In this document: piece after piece, positions 17,559 through 24,334 of the stretch
Layout: each line of letters starts with the position of its first letter
How positions within the stretch are numbered: position 1 is the first letter of the stretch
NCBI RefSeq assembly: GCF_030913705.1
Contig: NZ_CP133190.1
Location: 5,729,501 to 5,793,500 of the forward strand
DNA from: Anaerocolumna sp. MB42-C2
GTDB lineage: Bacteria; Bacillota; Clostridia; Lachnospirales; Lachnospiraceae
Direction of reading: 5' to 3'
Length of the DNA stretch: 64,000 nucleotides
Notes under the pieces: generated by a model
Told to the model about the DNA's origin: nothing
Seen by the model: only the letters and a program-made list of their open reading frames with translations
The model's database searches: none
Position numbers and translations under genes: made by a program

Positions 17559-18467
17559 ATGAAGGTAAGGAAAATCAAATTTATAATTTTAAGTTTATTT
17601 ATTATTTTAACACTCAGATTATGTATTTTTAATAATAAGATCGGTAATGATTTAATGATACATAAAAAAGGTGATGATACAGTAACAGTCTGGAATTTCG
17701 GCAATTCTTATTTCAAACTTCAATCGGCTGTAAATAAAGAAAATGATGCAGTCAAAGAAAAAGTATTAAGTGATGATCATAAGAAAAGTTACATGGAGCT
17801 GTATCCGGATATGTATGTGGATAGTATTAAACCGGTAATTCATTTAGAAGAAAAAAAGATGGCTTATATTTCTTTTGATGACGGACCAAGTTATATTACA
17901 AGCGATATTTTAAAGACGTTGGAGGATAACAATGCAAAAGCAACATTTTTTATATTAGGTTGTACGATTACGACAGAAGGAGAAGCGTGTTTAAAAGAAA
18001 TGGTCAAACAGGGGCATACAATAGGAATCCATACATACTCGCATAACTATAAAGATATATATTCTTCTGTTGAAGCCTTTTTAGACGATTTTTATCGGGA
18101 TTACCTTTTAATCTACGAAACAACCGGAATTAAAGTTAATATATTCCGTTTCCCCTGGGGGAGTTATAATACTTATAATAAGCGAATTAGAAACGATTTA
18201 ATTGCTGAAATGAAACGCAGGGGTTTTACTTATTATGATTGGAATATAAGTGCGGAAGATTCGGTGGGTTATCCAACGGAATACCGCATAAAAAATAATA
18301 TATTAAAAGAATTGGATCGGTTTAATAATCCAATTATACTAATGCATGATTCTTCTGTTAATAAGATAACGGCTAAAACTCTTCCGGACTTATTAAAATC
18401 CATGAAAGAGAAAGGATATGATTTTGATACTTTAGATCATAGAGAACCATACCAATTTGGCAATTGA
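17559..18467 (+). CDS. Polysaccharide deacetylase (NodB domain)
   Basis: Membrane-anchored or secreted de-N- or O-acetylase. From ATG 17559 it has 302 residues and begins with a basic stretch plus one hydrophobic segment (FIILSLFIILTLRLCIF), a signal anchor; the frame is open to a GTG at 17508, but neither start has a strong ribosome site. The catalytic fold carries all five NodB motifs: SFDDGPS (metal Asp and base Asp), HTYSH (two metal His), FRFPWG, a YYDWNISAEDS segment and ILMHDS. Substrate may be peptidoglycan or plant/xylan acetyl groups. It lies directly before sleC but with about 100 bp and a hairpin between them, so cotranscription is uncertain. Confidence 0.85.
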   Translation: MKVRKIKFIILSLFIILTLRLCIFNNKIGNDLMIHKKGDDTVTVWNFGNSYFKLQSAVNKENDAVKEKVLSDDHKKSYMELYPDMYVDSIKPVIHLEEKKMAYISFDDGPSYITSDILKTLEDNNAKATFFILGCTITTEGEACLKEMVKQGHTIGIHTYSHNYKDIYSSVEAFLDDFYRDYLLIYETTGIKVNIFRFPWGSYNTYNKRIRNDLIAEMKRRGFTYYDWNISAEDSVGYPTEYRIKNNILKELDRFNNPIILMHDSSVNKITAKTLPDLLKSMKEKGYDFDTLDHREPYQFGN

Positions 18468-18471
18468 GTTT

Positions 18472-18518
18472 ATTCTATCACTTTCTTTATTATTAAAGCA
18501 TATATTGAAAGTGAGAAT
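18472..18518 (+). terminator. Hairpin between deacetylase and sleC
   Basis: ATTCTATCACTTTC (18472-18485) pairs with GAAAGTGAGAAT (18507-18518) with one bulge and a 21-base loop. No T-run follows. It may end the deacetylase message or mark the sleC control region. Confidence 0.3.
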
Positions 18519-18568
18519 AATATGTGGCACTATCGCAGACTGGTTTGTGATATGCAATAGGTGTAAAT

Positions 18569-19549
18569 ATGAATATAAGAGATTATTATAGGAATACTGC
18601 CAAATCAATAATTTATCCAAATTTTAATAAAGATTCCGGTATCCCTTATGGATATGATTTGGGCAGAGTTTATCCGGCACAAATGGAAACCCAATCCTTT
18701 GGAAGATTACAAGTGAACTGCGTAACTCAGCAAGGTTTCAGACCGATACCAAACGCTACGGTAAGAATAGCATATACCGGAGACCCTACTTCCGTAGTGG
18801 AAGAACTCACAACAAATGAATTAGGGCGTACAGAGGAGATAAATTTACCTGCTCCACCTGTGGAATACAGTCTGGATCAAACGGTTTTCGAACAGCCTTA
18901 TTCCGAATATACTGTGACAGTATCGGCTCCGGGATACGAAAGTGTAGAAGTAGCCGGAACCCAATTGTTATCCAATGTAACTGCAATACAACCCATTGAA
19001 ATGATTCCGTTACCTGAAAATGCTCAAGCGGAAGAAGTTTGGGTTATAGGCCCTCACACCTTATATGGAGATTATCCTCCCAAAATTGCGGAAGCAGAGA
19101 TAAAACCCACGGCTGAATCCGGTGAAATAGTTTTAGCATCTGTTGTAGTTCCGGAGTTTGTTATTGTTCATGACGGACCTCCGACGGATACCTCAGCAGC
19201 TAATTATTATGTACGTTACAGAGACTATATTAAAAATGTCGCTTCCAGTGAAATCTATGCAACCTGGCCGGAAGCAACAATTACAGCTAATATATTAGCT
19301 ATTATGTCGTTCACTTTAAACAGAGTTTATACGGAGTGGTACCGAAATCAAGGTTATAATTTTACTATTACATCTTCAACTGCATTTGACCATAAGTGGA
19401 TCAGAGGAAGAAACATTTATAACAATATCGGGTTAGCCGTAGATCAGATTTTTAATAATTATCTGTCCAGACCAAATGTTAAGCAGCCAATTTTAACCCA
19501 ATACTGTGACGGAAGAAATGTAACCTGCCCCGGGTGGATGCCCATATAG
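18569..19549 (+). CDS. sleC: Spore cortex-lytic enzyme SleC, N-terminal part (gene interrupted)
   Basis: First 324 codons of a SleC-type cortex hydrolase, then two foreign codons and a stop. Residues about 45-140 form the carboxypeptidase-regulatory-like pro-region; from about 205 on is the SpoIID-like lytic domain, with E228 in ASSEIYATWP as likely catalytic residue and FTLNRVYTEWYRNQGYNF typical of SleC. The reading breaks in C-P-G-W-M (codons 320-324), where the family continues T-Q-W-G-S; that continuation is found 2,654 bp downstream in the ORF at 22147-22575. SleC degrades spore cortex on germination after activation by Csp protease. As read here, the protein lacks the end of the lytic domain and the peptidoglycan-binding domain. 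AGGTG precedes the ATG. Confidence 0.9.
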   Translation: MNIRDYYRNTAKSIIYPNFNKDSGIPYGYDLGRVYPAQMETQSFGRLQVNCVTQQGFRPIPNATVRIAYTGDPTSVVEELTTNELGRTEEINLPAPPVEYSLDQTVFEQPYSEYTVTVSAPGYESVEVAGTQLLSNVTAIQPIEMIPLPENAQAEEVWVIGPHTLYGDYPPKIAEAEIKPTAESGEIVLASVVVPEFVIVHDGPPTDTSAANYYVRYRDYIKNVASSEIYATWPEATITANILAIMSFTLNRVYTEWYRNQGYNFTITSSTAFDHKWIRGRNIYNNIGLAVDQIFNNYLSRPNVKQPILTQYCDGRNVTCPGWMPI

Positions 19550-19560
19550 TAACAGGGTAG
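19520..19560 (+). other. attL-like recombination site (left junction of the sleC element)
   Basis: The core dinucleotide TG is at 19539-19540. To its left is sleC sequence (CCCCGGGTGGA); to its right the element begins with CCCATATAGTAACAGGGTA (19541-19559), an inverted copy (18/19) of the arm at the right junction. The core TG occupies codon positions 2-3 of codon 324 of sleC. Confidence 0.8.
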
Positions 19561-19691
19561 TAATTTTAACTATAAGTTAATTATATTATGTCCTTATAAG
19601 ATACCGGTTATATGCTTTATAATTAAATTCGATTAAAACAGCTGATTTAGGTAACAGCAGTGATAGTTATAGAGTAATATCGCCATGGCAG

Positions 19692-21137
19692 TTATATAAA
19701 ATAAAAGTTAAGGCAGCCATCTTTTTTGTTATATTCTATTTTATCAATAATGGAACGTAATGCTCTATTTTTCATTAAATTATCAAATTGATCAGAAATT
19801 ATTATTTTATATACGGAATCCAAATGGTTTCGGATGTCATTCGTGTTATCCATATTATTTACGGTGATAACCTCAAGCTGTTTTAAAATATAAAAGCGCT
19901 CTTTTTGCAGAAGTTCTTTATTTTTTCTGTATTCATCCATGGTATCAATTCCATTTAGGTATGAGTTTTTTATTCTGTTTTCTTTTTCCTTTAACTTATT
20001 AAGCTGTTGATCTAATATCATAGTGCCCATAACGGGTTGAGATTCATTTAAAATATAATCTCCTTTTACGGAATATAATACTTTTGATAGGGTTTGCACA
20101 ATTACGGGTATCAGTATATTTTCGGAAATGCTATTACATACAGGGCATTTGCCTTTGGTATATCCACTACAGCAAAATTGAGAAAATCTGGTGTTCTTAC
20201 CTTTAGTAACCGTCATACTCCGGCCGCAGTTGCTGCATTTCAATAATCCGGTTAACCAATGCTTATATTCGGTGACAGGTCTGGATTTTTTACATTTTGT
20301 AGATTCTTTACGATTTATTTCCTGTGCTTTCTCAAATAATTCTTCTGATATAATCGGTTCGTGCTGCCCTTTTACTATAACCCATTCCGACTTCTCTTTC
20401 AGGGATTTGGTGGCGTTATGAATTTGGTTCCAGCGGATAAACCCTTTATACATTGGATTTTTCAAAATATATTCAATGGATCTGCGTTCAAAATCTTTTT
20501 TTTGCTTCGTTTTATATCCCAAAGAATTTAGGAGTTTAGCAATTTGAAAACTTGACATATTGTCGTATACATATTTATGGAAGATCAGTTTAATGATTCT
20601 GGCTTCCGCGGGAACAATTACCGGAAGCTCACCCTTATGAAATATTCTATACCCAAGTGGCGGATTAGCCTGATAACCTCCTCGTAAAGCTTTTTCTGTC
20701 ATACCTTTCATAACTTCATCGGCCAGATTTAAGGAGTAATATTCGGCCATAGCCTCAAGCATAGCTTCCAATATTACGCTGAATTTATCATCTTCAAGCT
20801 GCTCCGTTATGGATACTACTCGAATATTGCATTCTTTTTTTAGTAATGATTTGTATACGATGCTGTCCTCTCGGGAACGGCTGAAACGGTCAAAACGGTG
20901 AACCAATATAATATCAAATGGTTTAGGTTTCTTTTTGGCTATTGCTATCATACTCATAAATCCTGGTCTTTTTTCTGCTATTCGGCCGGAAATACCCTCA
21001 TCAATAAAGATATATTCTTCATCAACCAATATATGATTTCTTTTGGCATAATCCAGCAATAACCTCTTTTGGGCATCTGGCGAAAATTCCGCCTGATCCT
21101 CAGTACTTACGCGTATATATAATGCTGCGGACTGCAT
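19692..21137 (-). CDS. Large serine recombinase
   Basis: Site-specific recombinase of 481 residues, intact and so probably active. The N-terminal resolvase domain holds the catalytic Ser in ALYIRVSTEDQ (S11) and the arginine-rich active-site segment HRFDRFSRSREDS. The PF07508-type recombinase domain follows from about residue 160 (GYQANPPLGYRIF), then a zinc ribbon with CSNCGRSM and CPVC, and a coiled-coil tail (about 370-430). This is the architecture of SpoIVCA, which excises skin. The gene points toward the left junction. AAAGGAG lies before the ATG. Being the only recombinase present, it is the natural candidate for excising the element from sleC. Confidence 0.93.
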   Translation of the reverse strand: MQSAALYIRVSTEDQAEFSPDAQKRLLLDYAKRNHILVDEEYIFIDEGISGRIAEKRPGFMSMIAIAKKKPKPFDIILVHRFDRFSRSREDSIVYKSLLKKECNIRVVSITEQLEDDKFSVILEAMLEAMAEYYSLNLADEVMKGMTEKALRGGYQANPPLGYRIFHKGELPVIVPAEARIIKLIFHKYVYDNMSSFQIAKLLNSLGYKTKQKKDFERRSIEYILKNPMYKGFIRWNQIHNATKSLKEKSEWVIVKGQHEPIISEELFEKAQEINRKESTKCKKSRPVTEYKHWLTGLLKCSNCGRSMTVTKGKNTRFSQFCCSGYTKGKCPVCNSISENILIPVIVQTLSKVLYSVKGDYILNESQPVMGTMILDQQLNKLKEKENRIKNSYLNGIDTMDEYRKNKELLQKERFYILKQLEVITVNNMDNTNDIRNHLDSVYKIIISDQFDNLMKNRALRSIIDKIEYNKKDGCLNFYFI

Positions 21138-21196
21138 ATTTACCAGCTCCTTTTTCTGATTATATTTAAAATAAACCGGAAAAATAACCAGATCTG

Positions 21197-21225
21197 CAAT
21201 ATGTACAACCCCATTTTCATAGATT
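21197..21225 (+). promoter_or_regulatory. Possible sigma-E-like mother-cell promoter
   Basis: -35-like CAATATG (21197-21203; 5/7 to KMATATT), exactly 14 bases, then -10-like CATAGATT (21218-21225; 6/8 to CATACANT). It lies 41 bp before the ATG at 21266. Such degenerate motifs occur by chance in AT-rich DNA, so the call rests on spacing and context. Confidence 0.35.
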
Positions 21226-21265
21226 TATATTAGAGTCGGTAAAAGTGATAATAGGGGTTAAGTGT

Positions 21266-21448
21266 ATGAAACAGGAGTTGAAAGTAAATATCTTTGTAAA
21301 CATTGAAAAAACATATCAATCATGGGATTTATTATCAGATGAAGAAAGAAAAAAGATAGGAGCTGCTCTTAACGAGAAAGCATTAAGAGCGATAGGATAT
21401 ATACCTGCTTCAGAGATTAAGGGTAAGCAGTCAAAAATGAAAAATTAA
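21266..21448 (+). CDS. 60-residue protein, candidate excision (directionality) factor
   Basis: Small soluble protein starting MKQELKVNIFVNIEKTYQSW, with AGGGG 8 bases before the ATG; an upstream in-frame ATG at 21245 lacks a ribosome site. The C-terminal half (SDEERKKIGAALNEKALRAIGY) looks helical and basic. No family was recognised with certainty. It is divergent from the recombinase gene with about 130 bp between. In size it resembles SprB, the 58-residue directionality factor of SPbeta, and a sigma-E-like promoter precedes it. The excision-factor role is inference from position and size only. Confidence 0.6.
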   Translation: MKQELKVNIFVNIEKTYQSWDLLSDEERKKIGAALNEKALRAIGYIPASEIKGKQSKMKN

Positions 21449-21514
21449 TTGTGACTTTTCAGTCAATTAGTTTGCTTTCGCGGTTTAAAACAGCAGATAT
21501 ATGTACAGAGGAGT

Positions 21515-21545
21515 GGCCGACAGGATTTCCTGCCGGCCTTGTTTA
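21515..21545 (+). terminator. Terminator after the 60-residue ORF
   Basis: GGCCGACAGG (21515-21524) pairs with CCTGCCGGCC (21529-21538) around a tight ATTT loop, followed by TTGTTTATG. The rest of 21449-21710 shows no gene. Confidence 0.65.
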
Positions 21546-21710
21546 TGAAAAAAATTATTTACTAAATAAATGCTATGAAATTATTATATCGTTCATTTAT
21601 GTACATAGTTTTATGAATTTGTGAAGTAACTGTTAATATTTGACCTGTCAGTTGTACTAAATGAGGTTACACAATAATATTTTTAACTATAAGTTTATAG
21701 CAGGTGATCT

Positions 21711-22100
21711 ATGTTAAAAAAAACAAAAAGAAAACGATCAAATACTAATTTTCTTCCCTTTAGTAAAAAGCTGTTGGAATATTCCAGGATTGAATGCTGG
21801 ATTATGACAATCGCTTTATTTCTGATGCAGGGGTTTGGAATTGACACCGGTGAACTATATCAGGTCTGTCTTGCCGGTTGGGGTGGTTATGCCGTAGCAA
21901 AAGCCTTATATTATAATATGGCTAAATCGGATCATCAGATTCAATTGCTCAGGAAAATAGAACCGGAGGCTGCAGGTAAGATAAAAGACATTATTATAGA
22001 AAATACAGAAAAATTGCTCAAAAACAGTATTGATGAAACTGTTGAAGAGGAAACGGACGAAGAAAAAAAAGAAGGAGAAATAGATCAAGTTGATAAATAA
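21711..22100 (+). CDS. Small membrane protein, prophage-like
   Basis: 129 residues: a basic N-terminus (MLKKTKRKRSN), two hydrophobic stretches (WIMTIALFLMQGFGI and VCLAGWGGYAVAKALYY) and a charged tail ending in a Glu/Lys-rich stretch (VEEETDEEKKEGE). The shape recalls holin-like or prophage accessory proteins, but no family was recognised with confidence. AGGTGATCT precedes the ATG. It sits inside the sleC element near its right end, so it is probably what is left of a phage module. Confidence 0.6.
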   Translation: MLKKTKRKRSNTNFLPFSKKLLEYSRIECWIMTIALFLMQGFGIDTGELYQVCLAGWGGYAVAKALYYNMAKSDHQIQLLRKIEPEAAGKIKDIIIENTEKLLKNSIDETVEEETDEEKKEGEIDQVDK

Positions 22101-22146
22101 AGCTGCAACAAATGATTAGAATAAAAAAATAAAATATGAGAAACGT

Positions 22147-22575
22147 ATGAAAAACATTAATTATTGTAGTTCATACCCTGTTTCTATATGGGTGACCCAA
22201 TGGGGTTCTAAAGACTTGGGAGAACAGGGTCTTACCGCGATACAGATAATCCGTAATTTTTATGGAGCCAATATGTATATCAACTCGGCAAATGAAGTAG
22301 CCGGTGTGCCCGCCTCTTGGCCTGGTTCCAATTTAACAACTGGTTCCCGAGGCGATAGTGTTAGAATGATACAGGATCAGTTAAATGCAATATCCAATGT
22401 TTATACGGTAATACCCAAGGTTGCTGTGGACGGAGTTTATGGCGAGCAGACCGCTGACGCTGTAAGAATATTTCAACAGACCTTTGGACTACCGGCAACC
22501 GGTATCGTTGATTTTCCGACCTGGTATAGAATATCTGAATTATATGTTGCAGTAACCAGAATTGCGGAATTATAA
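22147..22575 (+). CDS. sleC: SleC, C-terminal part (gene interrupted)
   Basis: Codons 17-142 are the missing end of SleC. TQWGSKDLGEQG finishes the SpoIID-like domain (through NFYGANMYIN), then a peptidoglycan-binding-1 domain follows (GSRGDSVRMIQDQLNAI ... VDGVYGEQTADAVRIFQQTFGLPATG), ending in the SleC-type tail YVAVTRIAEL. The first 16 codons belong to the element, and there is no ribosome site before the ATG at 22147, so this piece is probably not translated alone. Joined at the TG core (22193-22194) to the left half it is in frame. A terminator follows. Confidence 0.88.
   Translation: MKNINYCSSYPVSIWVTQWGSKDLGEQGLTAIQIIRNFYGANMYINSANEVAGVPASWPGSNLTTGSRGDSVRMIQDQLNAISNVYTVIPKVAVDGVYGEQTADAVRIFQQTFGLPATGIVDFPTWYRISELYVAVTRIAEL
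22173..22215 (+). other. attR-like recombination site (right junction of the sleC element)
   Basis: The core TG is at 22193-22194. To its left is the element arm TACCCTGTTTCTATATGGG (22174-22192), inverted relative to the left end. To its right sleC resumes with ACCCAATGGGG. Joining the two element arms around TG would give a nearly perfect palindromic attP; joining the two sleC arms gives an imperfect palindromic attB. Serine integrase sites have that asymmetry. Confidence 0.8.
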
Positions 22576-23089
22576 AAGATATATAATCAAAATGATATAT
22601 ATAATTAAAATGCAGAAAATATATTAAAAAAAATGATAAATAAAAAAAACGTCAGAAATGTTATAGAAATTAATAATATGCATAATAATATGCATAATTA
22701 AATTATATGCAATAATAGGTGAAACAAAATTTATAACCCCAGCCAAAAAGACTTAGAACTTTAGGTTTATCCTAAAGATATTAAGTCTTTTTTTATGTGA
22801 TAGTAATTTGATGCCCTATTGTATTAAAAACCCTCCGGGCAGATACAATTGACAGACTTTCGGGTAATTATCGCTAAAGTAACAGCAGAACAGCGCTATA
22901 GTCTGCAAGATGCTTTCTTATTTATATAAAGTAGTTTCTTACGTTTCAAATGGATAGGAAAGGGAAAAATCAGATATATAATTCAAATAAAAACATTTTA
23001 CTTGATTTTACTTGATTAAATCAAAATTATAACTTATAATTATAAACAAAAATGAATAATAATAAATTTGATATAAGTGAAAATAAGTA
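22576..23089. other. Gene-free stretch between sleC and carA
   Basis: Strongly AT-rich. It holds the sleC terminator (22745-22794), two tandem copies of AATAATATGCAT (22672-22695) with a partial third, and the lead-in to the carA promoter. No ORF or RNA gene is supported. Confidence 0.5.
22745..22794 (+). terminator. Terminator of sleC
   Basis: Stem AAAAGACTTA...CTTTAGG with CCTAAAG...TTAAGTCTTTTTTT: two stacked helices, a 4-base loop and a run of seven Ts. It is a clear Rho-independent terminator reading in the sleC direction. Confidence 0.85.
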
Positions 23090-23118
23090 TTGCATTTTAA
23101 AGAAAGATATGATAGAAT
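23090..23118 (+). promoter_or_regulatory. sigma-A-type promoter of carAB
   Basis: -35 TTGCAT (23090-23095), 17-base spacer, -10 TAGAAT (23113-23118), about 80 bp before the carA ATG. No PyrR attenuator hairpin was seen in the leader. Confidence 0.55.
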
Positions 23119-23197
23119 TTTGACAATTTGGGTATCTGTTAGACACTGCAGTTACTTTAAAATGCACTACATTATTTGAAAGGAACAGGTGGAAGTT

Positions 23198-24334
23198 ATG
23201 AAAGCTTTTCTAATACTGGAAGACGGTAATGTTTTCACAGGTAAAAGTATTGGTTCAACTAGGGATATGATTAGTGAAATAGTATTCAACACCTCAATGA
23301 CAGGATATCTGGAGGTGCTTACGGACCCATCTTATGCAGGTCAGGCAGTGGTGATGACGTACCCGCTAATCGGAAATTATGGTATCTGTTATGAAGATAT
23401 GGAATCAAAAAAACCATGGGTGGACGGATATATAGTAAGAGAAATTGCAAGGCGCCCAAGTAACTTCCGAAGCGAGGACAGCATTGAAACCTTTTTAACG
23501 GAAAAAGACATACCCGGAATTGCCGGAACTGATACGAGAGCCTTAACAAAGATATTAAGGGAAAAAGGTACCATGAACGGTATGATAACTACCAATGAAA
23601 ATTATGTTTTAGAAGATGTGATTAAAAAATTAAAAGCACATTGCGTGACTAAGGTAGTTGAAAAGGTAACCTGCAAAGAGAAAACGACCTATTTAGCAAA
23701 GGAATATGTACCAACGGATGCAGATAATGCAAGAAGCGGACTTAAAATTCATCCTTACCGCAAGGGTAATTTTAAGGTAGCCTTATTGGATTATGGTTCA
23801 AAAGATAATATTAAGGACTGCTTATTAAAAAGAGGATGTGATGTTACCATATATCCTGCCTTAACGAAAGCAGAAGAAATCCTTTCTGAAAATCCGGACG
23901 GTATTATGTTGTCCAACGGCCCCGGGGATCCAAAAGAATGTGTGGAAATAATTGAAGAAATCAAGAAAATGTATAACAGTGACGTCCCGATCTTTGCCAT
24001 CTGTCTCGGCCATCAGTTAATGGCATTGGCTAACGGTGGGGATACTAAAAAGATGAAATACGGACACAGAGGTGCGAATCATCCGGTAAAAGACTTGAAA
24101 ACCGGAAGGGTATATATCTCTTCCCAGAATCACGGTTATGTAGTGGAAGACGGATCCATGAGTGAGGCAAAAGCTGAAAAGAGTTTTATCAATGCAAATG
24201 ACGGGACGATAGAAGGTTATCATTATCTAGGAAAAAATATATTTACGGTCCAATTCCATCCGGAGGCATGTGCCGGACCGCAGGATTCAGAGTTCCTTTT
24301 CGATGAGTTTATTCAGATGATGGAGGTACAATAA
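23198..24334 (+). CDS. carA: Carbamoyl-phosphate synthase small subunit
   Basis: 378 residues from ATG 23198 (preceded by AGGTGG; an in-frame GTG at 23189 is less likely because the family starts MKAFLILEDG). The N-terminal CarA domain has the conserved FNTSMTGYLEVLTDPSYAGQ segment. The C-terminal class-I glutamine amidotransferase has the nucleophile Cys in AICLGHQ and the His-Glu pair in FHPEA. It hydrolyses glutamine and passes ammonia to CarB for carbamoyl phosphate, used in pyrimidine and arginine synthesis. Its stop overlaps the carB start (TAATG). Full length, nothing unusual. Confidence 0.97.
   Translation: MKAFLILEDGNVFTGKSIGSTRDMISEIVFNTSMTGYLEVLTDPSYAGQAVVMTYPLIGNYGICYEDMESKKPWVDGYIVREIARRPSNFRSEDSIETFLTEKDIPGIAGTDTRALTKILREKGTMNGMITTNENYVLEDVIKKLKAHCVTKVVEKVTCKEKTTYLAKEYVPTDADNARSGLKIHPYRKGNFKVALLDYGSKDNIKDCLLKRGCDVTIYPALTKAEEILSENPDGIMLSNGPGDPKECVEIIEEIKKMYNSDVPIFAICLGHQLMALANGGDTKKMKYGHRGANHPVKDLKTGRVYISSQNHGYVVEDGSMSEAKAEKSFINANDGTIEGYHYLGKNIFTVQFHPEACAGPQDSEFLFDEFIQMMEVQ

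Larger units (their letters stand above)
19539..22194. mobile_element. 2.65-kb serine-recombinase element inside sleC (skin-like)
   Basis: Intervening DNA between two in-frame-compatible halves of sleC. It carries a large serine recombinase (minus strand) close to the left end, a 60-residue ORF, a terminator, and a 129-residue membrane protein of prophage type. The boundaries are set by protein continuity and by a TG core flanked inside by 19-bp inverted arms. Excision removes 2,654 bp and restores a 450-codon gene. Size and content suggest a reduced prophage kept as an excisable element, as with skin in sigK of Bacillus and clostridia. No transposase, no terminal target duplication, no cargo such as resistance genes. 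Confidence 0.82.

Noticed and set aside
19539..22194. Ordinary insertion sequence or transposon in sleC
   Set aside because: No DDE transposase and no target-site duplication; the ends fit a serine recombinase site with an in-frame rejoin.
22147..22575. Independent peptidoglycan-binding protein starting at the ATG at 22147
   Set aside because: No ribosome site; the first 16 codons are element DNA and the rest is the continuation of sleC.
22672..22710. Tandem AATAATATGCAT repeats as a CRISPR or satellite
   Set aside because: Only two full 12-bp copies and a partial one in AT-rich DNA; no spacers.
23119..23197. PyrR attenuator upstream of carAB
   Set aside because: No terminator/antiterminator pair or PyrR-binding loop is visible in the short leader.
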